A DNA stretch of 16,334 bases from Desulfobacteraceae bacterium. GTDB taxonomy: Bacteria > Desulfobacterota > DSM-4660 > Desulfatiglandales > Desulfatiglandaceae. Position 1 is the first letter of the stretch. Each line of letters begins with the position of its first letter. The position numbers and the translations under genes were made by a program. Of the stretch, positions 1 to 8,043 are shown in pieces. The notes under the pieces were generated by a model that ran no database searches, was not told the origin of the DNA, and worked only from the letters and a program-made list of their open reading frames with translations. The stretch is from NCBI GenBank assembly GCA_030597505.1, contig JAUVRS010000020.1:1-16334 (forward strand), written 5' to 3'.

Positions 1-23
1 AATAAAAGCAAAAAGTCTGTCAT
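1..23 (-). CDS. livG: Start of probable ABC transporter ATP-binding protein (partial)
   Basis: Only the first seven codons (MTDFLLL) are inside the window. The ATG at 23-21 is preceded, six bases upstream, by an AGGAG that follows directly on the livM stop codon. This is the usual position of livG after livM. An earlier ATG that overlaps the livM stop (37-35) reads only three codons before a TAA, so it is not the start. The livG call rests on position and the ribosome-binding site, not on protein sequence. Confidence 0.45.
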
Positions 24-36
24 CTTTATCTCCTCA

Positions 37-1038
37 TCACTTGGAAATCCGCTGAGCGCTTGTTGCAACTTTATCCCAGACTCCCTTTGGCAGAAATAGC
101 ACCAAAGCGATAACGATCGCTGCAATAAATCCCATCCGCTCCTGGGTATACGCAGCAATCGCATCCTTACAGCTCAGAAAGCTCATTACCCCCACGAGGG
201 GACCCCATAAGGTCCTCATCCCGCCGATCAAACACATAAGGATGATCTCTCCGCTCAGGAGCCAGTGAAACGTATCAAGGCCCACGTAGTTCATGCGAAT
301 CGTAAGGAGGGAGCCTGCCACGCCCCCAAATAACCCCGACAAGGCAAAGGATATCAACTTGAATTTGAATGGATTGTAGCCCAGAAAGGACACCCGCAGT
401 TCGTTTTCCCGAATGCCGTGGATCACCCTGCCAAACGGCGAATGGATGATCCTTTTTATGAGAAAGGCACAAATGATAAAAACTACCATGATGAAAAAAT
501 AAAGGGTGAGCGGTGGATCCAGAGAAATGGAGAAAAGGCCGGGGATCTCCAGCGGGGGCGTTGGAACGGCCAAAAGCCCGTCCGATCCACCGGTGAGCTT
601 TCTGAGAGGGGACCAAACAAGAAAATAGAACATCTGACCAAAGGCGAGGGTCGTCAATGCAAGATATGCGGGATTTGAACCCCGGGTGAATTTCCTAAGG
701 CAAATGTAGCCAATTAGAGTCGCGACAATCGTGGCAGCGACTACACCAAAAAGCAAGGCGCTCAGACCTTCATACCAATTAAGAAGAATCAACCCTGTTG
801 TATACGCCCCAAACCCGAAGAACGTTGCATGGCCAAAGGATATAAGCCCCATGTGACCAAAGATAAAATTGAAGCCCATGGCAAGAATGGCAAAGATAAG
901 GATATCCATTGAAAGGTATATTGAAGGATTGACAAAGGGCATAATGACCAGGACTATTGTCAAGAAACACATGGGAAAAAATGGGTTTTGTATGGTCCTT
1001 CCGAATATCCCCTGTTTTACACTGCTCTCTGTAGGCAT
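37..1038 (-). CDS. livM: Branched-chain amino acid type ABC transporter permease LivM
   Basis: This is an inner-membrane permease of the LIV (HAAT) ABC importer family, 333 aa, the normal LivM length. The sequence shows a soluble N-terminus of about 20 residues, then many hydrophobic segments. LivM hallmarks are FGHMGLISFGHATFFGFGAY around residues 60-79, GGSDGL around 150-155, the cytoplasmic RENELRVSFLGYNPFKFK loop, and the LIGGMRTLWGPLVG coupling loop near the C-terminus. The start ATG has a GGGAGG upstream with a rather long 12-base gap. The gene is followed by the apparent livG start, but no livH permease or periplasmic binding protein lies upstream, where livH commonly sits. Despite the family name, LIV systems also carry amides, urea and aromatic or dicarboxylic acids, so the cargo may be the substrate of the neighbouring catabolic genes. 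The permease call is firm and the substrate unknown. Confidence 0.93.
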   Translation of the reverse strand: MPTESSVKQGIFGRTIQNPFFPMCFLTIVLVIMPFVNPSIYLSMDILIFAILAMGFNFIFGHMGLISFGHATFFGFGAYTTGLILLNWYEGLSALLFGVVAATIVATLIGYICLRKFTRGSNPAYLALTTLAFGQMFYFLVWSPLRKLTGGSDGLLAVPTPPLEIPGLFSISLDPPLTLYFFIMVVFIICAFLIKRIIHSPFGRVIHGIRENELRVSFLGYNPFKFKLISFALSGLFGGVAGSLLTIRMNYVGLDTFHWLLSGEIILMCLIGGMRTLWGPLVGVMSFLSCKDAIAAYTQERMGFIAAIVIALVLFLPKGVWDKVATSAQRISK

Positions 1039-1117
1039 AATTACTATTAACCCTCCCGGATTGCGCCTTTTTTAAAAATATTTAACTAAAACTACCTATT
1101 TTCATAAGAGACAATTA

Positions 1118-1156
1118 AAACCTTTATGATTATCCCTTATTTATAAATAAAGGTTT
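1118..1156. repeat. Inverted repeat downstream of the livM promoter, possible operator
   Basis: AAACCTTTAT (1118-1127) and ATAAAGGTTT (1147-1156) form a perfect 10-bp inverted repeat with a 19-base spacer. The inner arm begins three bases downstream of the candidate -10 hexamer, about where transcription would start. That position would suit a repressor site, or a hairpin in the 5' leader. No T-tract follows, so a terminator is unlikely. Confidence 0.4.
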
Positions 1157-1158
1157 AT

Positions 1159-1187
1159 CTTTTACTTTTTGAACGCGTAGAAGTCAA
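1159..1187 (-). promoter_or_regulatory. Candidate sigma-70 promoter for livM
   Basis: On the minus strand TTGACT (1187-1182) is followed after 17 bases by TAAAAG (1164-1159). The -35 matches consensus at 5 of 6 and the -10 at 4 of 6 positions. It lies about 120 bp upstream of the livM start in an AT-rich tract. It suggests that livM starts its own transcription unit rather than being the tail of the upstream operon. Prediction by eye only. Confidence 0.35.
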
Positions 1188-1309
1188 GCCCTATACTCAG
1201 TTTTTTTCAATTTATTTTTGAAATAAACTTGGGTTTGCAAAACATAAATAAAACGGTCAACCACCTCGCCAAACTTATTTCGGCTGGGACTTAGAGTTTG
1301 CGCAGGCCT

Positions 1310-1555
1310 TTAGCCGCCAAAATATGGGTGAACCCATCTGATATCGTCCCCCTCCTTTATCTCAAACGACTCGTATTCGTGGGTCTTGACGACCCGGCCG
1401 TTCAGGACAAAGACAATGTTATCCTTACCCGTCTTTTTGACAATGGTCTGGATCATGGGTTCATCTTTTTTTGCCTCCCGGATGAGTTTGACCACCTCAA
1501 TAAACCGGGTCCCCTCCTTAAACTCCTTTGCCTTACAGTTGATGAACGCCTTCAT
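1310..1555 (-). CDS. MoaD/ThiS-like ubiquitin-fold sulfur carrier linked to the AOR
   Basis: This 81-aa protein ends in HPYFGG. The C-terminal Gly-Gly is the hallmark of MoaD/ThiS sulfur carriers, which are activated as a thiocarboxylate and deliver sulfur, for MoaD into the dithiolene of molybdopterin. The length and the acidic GDD turn near residues 71-75 fit the family. It starts 26 bp after the AOR gene, so the two are almost certainly co-transcribed. MoaD-like genes beside AOR genes are a known arrangement, which suggests a carrier for the tungsto- or molybdopterin of that enzyme. The nearest purine-rich stretch (GGAGAG) lies 14 bases before the ATG, so translation may be coupled to the AOR. 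The carrier class is confident; its exact partner is inferred. Confidence 0.85.
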   Translation of the reverse strand: MKAFINCKAKEFKEGTRFIEVVKLIREAKKDEPMIQTIVKKTGKDNIVFVLNGRVVKTHEYESFEIKEGDDIRWVHPYFGG

Positions 1556-1581
1556 CTGGGACCGCCGGTCTCTCCGTGTTG

Positions 1582-3456
1582 TTATTCAGCAAAATCTTCC
1601 AAGCCGACTTCTTTGAGCTTGGCCATTGTCGGCTTGCCTTCTTCATCCCAGCCCCGTTCTCTGTAATAGTCCATTATGGCGTCTTCAAGCCCAACCGGGA
1701 CCCTATTGGCAGCCGGCCCGGAATCCACAGGCTCCATAAAACGTTTGGGAAAATTAAAGTCATCAGCCTTTTTCCACCCATAGCGGATATTTAGGAGTTT
1801 CTGAAGCTGTGTGATCCGGTCGCCACAAAGACGAAGGTCTTCAAGGCTCCAGCCCATCCCTGTGGCGGCGTTGATGGTGTTACAAAGATCAGTCAGGGTG
1901 TAACCACGAAACTCCATAAATTTGCAGTGACACGCGGAGTTGATAACATTACAGTAATCATGGAATTTGGCATTACGATCGGCCGCATTTTCCCACGACC
2001 ATCGCTCCTCGTTTTCAACTTCGTCAATACCCCACTCGGGCAACTTGATATGTCCCACCCAGATATGCTGCGAGTTTCCCCGTTCATGGTTGGGACCGGA
2101 GGCCACGCCGGTGCAATAATTGAGTGCAGATATATACTGGGCCCGCCAGTTGTGGGCAGCGATCTCCTGTCCTTTCATTTGTACGGCCCAATCCTCCGAC
2201 CCCATACCAAGACGCTCGGAGGCAATCTTACACCCCTCACCAAGCAGATACCCGAGACCGTCAGCACGTAGACCGATCTTTCTGACCATCTCTACCATAG
2301 CCTCGGCATTACCCCAGGTCAGATCGAGCCCATAGGTGTCATCCTTTGTGATAACGCCCTTTTCATAAGACTCCATGGCCCATGCAATCACCACGCCCAG
2401 CGAAATGGTATCCAGCGAGTAAAGGTTTGCCAGTTCGCATGCGTAGGCCACTGCCTTTACGTCATCAACCATGGTATTAAAGCCCACCATTGCAAAAGAC
2501 TCGTACTCAGGCCCCTTGCCTTTGTAGGCATATGGCCCTTCTTTAATCTCGCAAAGGTTATGGCACTGAATAACACAGTACTGACAGGGCCAGGGTTTAG
2601 CGTTGAGCTCTTTGACGTAGTTTGAAGCATGATGGGTCTTTACGCCGGGAGGGAAGTCTGCCAACCGGTAGTTCTTTATGGGGAGGTTGCCCTGAGGCGC
2701 AAAAAGTTCGGTGGCCATAGCAGTACCCACGCGTTTTATCTGGAGCCAGTCCTCTTTTTCGTTGTCCATCTCGATCAGACGTTTATTGATCTGTTTGTTA
2801 ATCCGATCAATCTCCTGGGGATCATGCACGCTGACGGATTGGCTACCCCGCACAGCGATGCCCTTTAGCAACTTTGAACCCATGACCGCTCCCAGACCAC
2901 ACCGGCCGAGGAACGATTTTTTTCGAGTCTGGATATTGGCGTAACGGACCAACCTTTCTCCTGCCTGGCCAATGGTGACGCATTCAAACTTATCGCCTTC
3001 GGCCTCTTTGATGCCGTCTTCTGCTTCGTAGGCGTTTTTGCCCCAGATATCATTTGCATCTTTGATTTCCACTTTGTCGTCATCAACAACCACATAGACG
3101 GGTCTGTCCGACCGGCCATGGACCACGATGGCATCATAGCCCGCCTCCTTGATCTCAATTCCAAAGCTGGCAGTGGCTGCCGAGTCGGCATTCAGATGAA
3201 AGGAAGGGGATATGGCCCCTGCTGTCCACTTGGCCGCACCGGTCTGTTTTATGCCCTGCATCGGGCCCGGCGCAAAGGTCAGGCGGTTTGCCGGGTCAAA
3301 GGTTGTCGTTCCACGCGGGGATTCGCGCCAAAGCATGTATGCTGTCATACCGGCCCCGCCCAGAAATTTCTCATAGACCTCATCAGACAAGTCCTCGGGT
3401 CCACATGTGCCATTTGTCAAGTCCACCTTTAAAATCTTGTTCCAAACACTTTTCAT
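1582..3456 (-). CDS. Aldehyde ferredoxin oxidoreductase (tungsten/molybdenum enzyme)
   Basis: The product is a cytoplasmic AOR-family enzyme (624 aa, typical size) that oxidises an aldehyde to the carboxylic acid and passes electrons to ferredoxin. It has an N-terminal AOR domain (about 1-210) including the conserved GLGAVMGSK segment, then the C-terminal AOR domains. The [4Fe-4S] cluster ligands are C291, C294 and C298 (CQYCVIQC), with the fourth probably C511 in SACHCKF. The cofactor should be a bis-pterin W or Mo centre. A GGAGG lies eight bases before the ATG. Upstream is a D-2-hydroxyacid dehydrogenase (137-bp gap) and downstream a MoaD-like carrier. AOR-fold benzoyl-CoA reductase BamB is an alternative in anaerobes, but no other bam genes are present, so a general or sugar-derived aldehyde oxidoreductase is preferred. 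Substrate unknown. Confidence 0.92.
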   Translation of the reverse strand: MKSVWNKILKVDLTNGTCGPEDLSDEVYEKFLGGAGMTAYMLWRESPRGTTTFDPANRLTFAPGPMQGIKQTGAAKWTAGAISPSFHLNADSAATASFGIEIKEAGYDAIVVHGRSDRPVYVVVDDDKVEIKDANDIWGKNAYEAEDGIKEAEGDKFECVTIGQAGERLVRYANIQTRKKSFLGRCGLGAVMGSKLLKGIAVRGSQSVSVHDPQEIDRINKQINKRLIEMDNEKEDWLQIKRVGTAMATELFAPQGNLPIKNYRLADFPPGVKTHHASNYVKELNAKPWPCQYCVIQCHNLCEIKEGPYAYKGKGPEYESFAMVGFNTMVDDVKAVAYACELANLYSLDTISLGVVIAWAMESYEKGVITKDDTYGLDLTWGNAEAMVEMVRKIGLRADGLGYLLGEGCKIASERLGMGSEDWAVQMKGQEIAAHNWRAQYISALNYCTGVASGPNHERGNSQHIWVGHIKLPEWGIDEVENEERWSWENAADRNAKFHDYCNVINSACHCKFMEFRGYTLTDLCNTINAATGMGWSLEDLRLCGDRITQLQKLLNIRYGWKKADDFNFPKRFMEPVDSGPAANRVPVGLEDAIMDYYRERGWDEEGKPTMAKLKEVGLEDFAE

Positions 3457-3593
3457 AGTAAGACCCTCCCTTTTTAGTGATCACGACCTTTATTTGCCAA
3501 CATAGGACCAAAAACGTTTGTTTGCTTAAAAGGCTCTTTGTCTCCTCTTTTGTTGGCACTTAGAAACAAAATATCTGGAAATGCTTGGCAATT

Positions 3594-4571
3594 TTACACA
3601 TATATTTCTGGATTCAGACAATTGGGTGGAACGTCTCCTCTCAGGGCAGCAATCATGTTTTTAGCCGCAACCAGGCCCATCTGGGTCCTTGTCTCAATGG
3701 AGGCACTCCCAATGTGGGGGAGTATTACAACGTTATCCATTTTGGCCAGTGCGGGGTGGATCTTTGGTTCATGCTCAAAGACATCCAGGCCAGCACCAGC
3801 GATTTTTTTTGCCCCAAGGGCCGCCACAAGGGCATCCTCGTCGATCACCTCACCTCTTGAGGTATTAATGATAAATGCCGTGGATTTCATGGATGACAGT
3901 TCCTCAGGACCTATCATATGCAATGTATCCGGTGACAGAGGAACATGGACAGAAACAAAATCTGACTCTTTTAGCAGGGTTTCCTTGTCCACGTATTCGG
4001 CGTTGACTTGTTTTTCGAGCTCAGCCTCAGCCCTTTTAAGATCATGATACAAAATCCGCATATCAAAGCCGGCCGCCCTTCTGGCTACCGCAAAACCTAT
4101 CCTGCCAAAACCAAAAAGTCCCAGGGTCTTATTGTGAATATCGGCGCCTACAAGGAGAAGCGGTGCCCAGTTCCGGTATTTTCCTGCTCTGGCAAATGTG
4201 TCGGCTTCGACGATACGCCTGGCCACTGAAAGGATCAGTCCCATGGTAAGATCGGCTGTGGTCTCCGTCAGCACCCCTGGAGTATTGGTCACGGCAATTT
4301 TTCTGGCAGTCGCGGCCGCCAGATCGATATTGTTGTATCCCACTGCATAGTTGGCAACGATCCTTAGCCCCTTCCCTGCAGCGTCCATCACTTCGCCGTC
4401 AACTGTCTCTGTCAGAAGGGGCAACAGCCCCTGTTTTCCCTTTACAGACGACAGAAGCTCCTCACGTGTAAGCACCCTGTCATTGGGGTTACATTCCACA
4501 TTAAAGTTCTCCTCCAAAAGGTCCATCGCCCCTTGAGGGAGTCTGCGTGTAACAAATATCTGTGGTTTCAA
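3594..4571 (-). CDS. D-2-hydroxyacid dehydrogenase (glyoxylate/hydroxypyruvate reductase type)
   Basis: This is a 325-aa NAD(P)-dependent D-isomer 2-hydroxyacid dehydrogenase that interconverts 2-oxo acids and D-2-hydroxyacids in the cytoplasm. The Rossmann motif GFGRIG is at 154-159. The catalytic triad is visible: R239 in NTSRGEV, E268 in DVFEHEP and H286 in LPHIGS. The N-terminus MKPQIFVTRRLP is the form seen in GyaR/GhrB-type glyoxylate and hydroxypyruvate reductases. Translation starts at a TTG (4571-4569) with an AGGA seven bases upstream; the nearby ATG upstream runs straight into a stop. It begins 27 bp after the sugar isomerase-like gene. In this operon it could reduce hydroxypyruvate, glyoxylate or a related oxo acid, or work in reverse on glycerate. 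Family certain, substrate inferred. Confidence 0.92.
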   Translation of the reverse strand: MKPQIFVTRRLPQGAMDLLEENFNVECNPNDRVLTREELLSSVKGKQGLLPLLTETVDGEVMDAAGKGLRIVANYAVGYNNIDLAAATARKIAVTNTPGVLTETTADLTMGLILSVARRIVEADTFARAGKYRNWAPLLLVGADIHNKTLGLFGFGRIGFAVARRAAGFDMRILYHDLKRAEAELEKQVNAEYVDKETLLKESDFVSVHVPLSPDTLHMIGPEELSSMKSTAFIINTSRGEVIDEDALVAALGAKKIAGAGLDVFEHEPKIHPALAKMDNVVILPHIGSASIETRTQMGLVAAKNMIAALRGDVPPNCLNPEIYV

Positions 4572-4598
4572 TTTTTTTCCTACATGGTCACAAAGAGA

Positions 4599-5510
4599 CT
4601 AAACCATGCTCCATGCCCTTTGAAGAACCCGTTTGGCATTGGCAATAATCACCAGAGGGTCCTGGCCCTCCATGGGTTTTATTTCAAAACTCACAATCGG
4701 TCTTTGTTTTTCATTTAGAAACCCTATCTCAAAAAGGGTTCGCAAAAACGCCACCACCTCGGGCACGTCATTCACGCTTCCCGGGGTTCCAAATATAGGG
4801 TGGTTGTCGCCGTAGCCGCTGTAATTCGCGTCAGTGACGGCATTCCCCAGATGAACGCCGGTCAAATATTCCTTTACAGGAACAAGGGCCTCTTTGGGTG
4901 ACTCGTTTAGCAACGGGATATGGCTTAAATCTACAAGCAGACCAAAATTATCGAATTTTTTGTTCACCTGCGCCGCCACTTCTTTTGCCATGTCACTGGG
5001 GCCCAACAGACAGCATTTGTCCACATCGCGGTCAAAGATCTCAACCACGATCCGAGGCCCGCTTTTTCCGGCTGCGTAGGCACATAGGTCCTCCAGAGAC
5101 GTTATGAGGGCTGCAACCGCTTCCGATCGGTTTTCGGCTCCCGGGTCCTTTCCTGAAAGGAGGACAAAGCTCTCCGCCCCCATGTATATGGCCTCGTCCA
5201 AATGATTTTTTAGCAAATCGCAGACCCGGGTGCGTTCTTCTTTGTCAAGCGAGTTGATATTGAGCCCTTGCCCCAGGATAAGGGGATGGGCACCGTATGC
5301 AACCGATAGGCTGGCTAGGTGAGCAAGATTTCGTACGCGATCGCGTACCCGGGACTCCTCTATGTGAGTGATCTCTATGGCGTCAAAAAAGGGATCAAGA
5401 GCGATGTGTCTCACGGTTTCTTCCCAGGGACCATTACCCGATCCCAACTCGGGAAAGGCCATGTAGTGAACGATTCCCAATCTCATAAAGGTTTCAATCG
5501 GTCTGTCCAT
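4599..5510 (-). CDS. Sugar phosphate isomerase/epimerase-like TIM-barrel protein
   Basis: This 303-aa protein belongs to the xylose-isomerase-like (AP-endonuclease 2) TIM-barrel superfamily, whose members isomerise, epimerise or dehydrate sugars and sugar acids with a divalent metal. Probable metal ligands are E157 (VVEIFD), D194 (LVDLSH), H220 (GVHLGN) and E276 (SFEIKP), the usual Glu-Asp-His-Glu set, with H197 and H237 nearby. A GGGAG ten bases before the ATG supports the chosen start. Met9 (MRLGIVHYMAFPEL) would resemble the family N-terminus but has no ribosome-binding site. It lies between the molybdenum hydroxylase and the hydroxyacid dehydrogenase genes in the same operon, 79 bp after the former. 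The fold is clear and the reaction is not predictable; ketose 3-epimerase, hydroxypyruvate isomerase and 2-keto-sugar isomerase are all possible. Confidence 0.85.
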   Translation of the reverse strand: MDRPIETFMRLGIVHYMAFPELGSGNGPWEETVRHIALDPFFDAIEITHIEESRVRDRVRNLAHLASLSVAYGAHPLILGQGLNINSLDKEERTRVCDLLKNHLDEAIYMGAESFVLLSGKDPGAENRSEAVAALITSLEDLCAYAAGKSGPRIVVEIFDRDVDKCCLLGPSDMAKEVAAQVNKKFDNFGLLVDLSHIPLLNESPKEALVPVKEYLTGVHLGNAVTDANYSGYGDNHPIFGTPGSVNDVPEVVAFLRTLFEIGFLNEKQRPIVSFEIKPMEGQDPLVIIANAKRVLQRAWSMV

Positions 5511-5589
5511 TTTTTATTGTCTCCCGAAGACCGCTGTTTTCTCTTTAGAGGTTCGAGAAATTTCCCTTTTAGCATGTCTTGCGAGTTTG

Positions 5590-7983
5590 TTAATCAAGCG
5601 GTATCTCCGCTTCTTTGATTGCCCAATACACCTTCTCCGGGTCTGCCGGCAGGTCTCGGACCCTTCCGCCGCACGCATTGGCGATGGCATTCAAGATTGC
5701 CGGTGTGGCGGGGAGGTTGGGCATTTCCCCGATTCCTTTGGCCCCATAGGGCCCAAATTTGTTTTCCACTTCCAGGATGATCGGTTTAATATCCGGGACA
5801 TCGAGCGATGTGGGAATCAGGTAGTCTCTAAGACTGAGGTTCTGGATATAGCCATTTTCAATCGCCACTTCTTCGGTCAGGGCGTATCCAAGCCCCATGG
5901 CCACCCCGCCCTCGATTTGTCCTTCAAGAGCCTTGGGATTGATGGCCTTACCCACATCAAAGGCGGCCACATAGTCAGTCACTTCCACTTCCCCGGTCTC
6001 CATATCGACATTGACTTCTGCCATGTGGGTCGAATAGGTGTAGACAAAGTATGGATTGCCTTGACCCGTTTCCGGATCCAGGCTGGGTGCAGGGGGGGCC
6101 CACCACCCTTGTCCGATAAGACGTTTTCCATTGGCCATACACCTGGCAGCCGCTTCCCTGAACTCCAAAACCGTATCGGGATTATCCCGGTCATAGATGC
6201 GACGGTCTCTTGATTCCAGTCGGGTCAACGGCACCATCAGCATCTCAGCGGCCATTTCGAGGATTGATTTTTTTACCTGCCGGGCGGCCAGGATAATGGC
6301 GTTGCCCATAAGGGTGGTGGACCGGCTTCCCACCGTGGGGCCGGATTCCGGCACAGCGTCCGTATCCGGTCTTGCCACACGAACATCTTCCACCCGCACC
6401 CCGAGCTCTTCAGCACAAATCTGAGGAAGCACGGTAAAAGAGCCCTGACCCATTTCGGTGATTCCCGTACTGAGAAGTACGGTTCCATCTTCATGGACGT
6501 ATACGTTCGCGCCGCACGCGTCATTGTTTGTTCCGATGCTGGTTCTATACCAGCCCATGCCGATCCCGACACCGCGGCGTTTGGTCTTTTCCTCGTTCAC
6601 ATAACCCGTATCCTGGTATTTTTTCTCCCAGTCAAAGGCCTTGGCACACGACTCTAACGTGTCGTGGAGACCAACACTTTGATCCAGCACTTGTCCGGTG
6701 GCCGTTGCCGACCCCTCCCTCAATCCATTTCTCCGCCGGATGTCAAAGGGGGTTGTGCCAAGGGCCTCGGCAAGTTCGTCAATAATCTGTTCATGGGCCA
6801 CATGCACCTGTGGGGCGCCAAACCCGCGCATGGCCCCACCGTATGGGTTGTTGGTGAAACAGAGGTAGGCATCTATCTTTACATTGGGGATCTCATAAGG
6901 ACCGGACATCATTATCATGGCATGGATATGTGATCCCCCTGCGGGTGGGATAACAGGCCCCAGGCTGGCGTAAGCCCCTTGCTCGTCATATATAACGCCT
7001 TCAAAAGCAACAAGGCTTCCATCCTTTTTGGCCCCGATCTTGATCTTCATGGTCATGGGATGGCGTTTACAGGTCTGGAGGGTAACCTCTTCCCTCTCCA
7101 GAGCAATACGGACGGGACGTCTGGTATGGTGTGCCAGGACAGCTGCCCGACAACCCAGATCAATGGGGGAATCCTCCTTGCCGCCAAAGCCGCCCCCCAT
7201 GGATATCTGGCGGGCCTGAACCCTGTTTATTGGGACCCCGAGTACGGCATTTATATTGCGCCTCACGGTGAAGGGCGCTTGCATGGGCCCTTCCACCAGC
7301 ATGGTGCCATCCACCTGTGGAATGGCCATACATATGTCCGGTTCCAGATAGGCATGATCCAAAAAGGGAACCTTATAGGTTCTTTCAATGATTACATCTG
7401 CTTGGGCAAAACCCTTTTCTGCGTCGCCTTTACGAAGTTTATTATAGGAAAGGAGATTCCCCTTTTCATGGACCTTGGGAGCGTCTTCTTTGAGTGCCTC
7501 AATCGGATCAAAGACAGGCGGCAGGAGATCGTATTCCACTTTGATCAGTTCAAGGGCCTGGTTGGCTATCTTTTCGGTCTCTGCGGCCACCAGCGCCACC
7601 CCGTCTCCCACAAAACGAACCTTGTCACCGCAAATCACGGGTTGATCAGGGATAATCGCCCCAAACCCGTTTCTTCCCGGTACATCCTCTGCCGTTAATA
7701 CGGCAGCAACACCAGACAAGTTTTTTGCCTTCTCAATATCAATTGACTTTATCACGGCATGTGGATAGGGGCTTCTAAGAATCTTTCCGTGCAAGAAACC
7801 TTCCTGTGAATAATCTGCTCCAAAAGCAAGTTTCCCAGTAACTTTGCTGAGAGCGTCAGTCCTCACAATGGATTTTCCCACCACAGAAGGACTCATTTGC
7901 GAGGTCTTTATCAGTCCCTGGAGATCGGGTTTATCCTTGGTCAGTGTCTTTATTTGCTTATGGTCATGGGTCTTGGTACTCAT
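5590..7983 (-). CDS. Molybdenum hydroxylase large (molybdopterin-binding) subunit, xanthine dehydrogenase family
   Basis: This is the catalytic subunit of a three-subunit xanthine oxidase family enzyme, 797 aa, the usual length. It hydroxylates a C-H bond or oxidises an aldehyde with water as oxygen source. Cofactor-binding motifs are GGGFGGKE (263-270), GAMRGFG (383-389) and EMGQGS (510-515). The catalytic glutamate is E753 in GAKGIGE. The AYRCSFR signature of CO dehydrogenase (CoxL form I) is absent, so it is not an aerobic CO dehydrogenase. The 2Fe-2S and FAD subunits are immediately upstream. No signal peptide is seen, which fits a cytoplasmic enzyme. The roughly 30-residue polar N-terminal extension before VGKSIVRTDALSKVTGKL is longer than in many homologues. 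An AGGGG six bases before the ATG supports the start. Candidate substrates include aldehydes (as in archaeal glyceraldehyde oxidoreductase), nicotinate-type N-heterocycles or purines; the sugar-type neighbours favour an aldehyde. Confidence 0.93.
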   Translation of the reverse strand: MSTKTHDHKQIKTLTKDKPDLQGLIKTSQMSPSVVGKSIVRTDALSKVTGKLAFGADYSQEGFLHGKILRSPYPHAVIKSIDIEKAKNLSGVAAVLTAEDVPGRNGFGAIIPDQPVICGDKVRFVGDGVALVAAETEKIANQALELIKVEYDLLPPVFDPIEALKEDAPKVHEKGNLLSYNKLRKGDAEKGFAQADVIIERTYKVPFLDHAYLEPDICMAIPQVDGTMLVEGPMQAPFTVRRNINAVLGVPINRVQARQISMGGGFGGKEDSPIDLGCRAAVLAHHTRRPVRIALEREEVTLQTCKRHPMTMKIKIGAKKDGSLVAFEGVIYDEQGAYASLGPVIPPAGGSHIHAMIMMSGPYEIPNVKIDAYLCFTNNPYGGAMRGFGAPQVHVAHEQIIDELAEALGTTPFDIRRRNGLREGSATATGQVLDQSVGLHDTLESCAKAFDWEKKYQDTGYVNEEKTKRRGVGIGMGWYRTSIGTNNDACGANVYVHEDGTVLLSTGITEMGQGSFTVLPQICAEELGVRVEDVRVARPDTDAVPESGPTVGSRSTTLMGNAIILAARQVKKSILEMAAEMLMVPLTRLESRDRRIYDRDNPDTVLEFREAAARCMANGKRLIGQGWWAPPAPSLDPETGQGNPYFVYTYSTHMAEVNVDMETGEVEVTDYVAAFDVGKAINPKALEGQIEGGVAMGLGYALTEEVAIENGYIQNLSLRDYLIPTSLDVPDIKPIILEVENKFGPYGAKGIGEMPNLPATPAILNAIANACGGRVRDLPADPEKVYWAIKEAEIPLD

Positions 7984-8018
7984 ATTTTATGCCCCTGTTC
8001 GAAGATAGGGTGTTCAAA

Positions 8019-8034
8019 GACCGGGCAACCGGTC
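8019..8034 (-). repeat. Intercistronic hairpin between 2Fe-2S and molybdopterin subunit genes
   Basis: GACCGG (8019-8024) pairs perfectly with CCGGTC (8029-8034) around a four-base loop. It lies in the 60-bp gap between the two subunit genes. No T-tract follows, so it is not a terminator. It could stabilise or process the mRNA, or be chance. Confidence 0.35.
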
Positions 8035-8043
8035 CTCATTTTA

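Larger units (their letters stand above)
1039..1309. other. AT-rich intergenic region between livM and the moaD-like gene
   Basis: No open reading frame of note is present in this 271-bp gap. It is much more AT-rich than the flanking genes. It holds a candidate minus-strand promoter (1159-1187), a 10-bp inverted repeat just downstream of it (1118-1127 with 1147-1156), and an all-AT hairpin (TTTATTT, 1211-1217, with AAATAAA, 1221-1227). No convincing rho-independent terminator was found for the moaD-like gene, so read-through into livM cannot be excluded. Confidence 0.6.

Noticed and set aside
1582..3456. BamB, the AOR-fold subunit of class II benzoyl-CoA reductase
   Set aside because: No bamC-bamI genes are adjacent, and the gene is instead paired with a MoaD-like carrier and a hydroxyacid dehydrogenase. 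Phylogeny would be needed to exclude it fully.
3457..3593. Internal promoter in the 137-bp gap before the AOR gene
   Set aside because: TTGGCA followed by CTAAAA is too weak to list, although the length of the gap leaves an internal promoter possible.
6979..7698. A 239-codon open frame on the plus strand
   Set aside because: It is fully antisense to the molybdopterin subunit, whose motifs are complete; the translated sequence is unlike any domain and no ribosome-binding site decides for it. The same holds for 5587-6213 (plus), 12570-13139 and 13143-13643 (minus) and 14425-15030 (plus), each opposite a strongly recognised gene.
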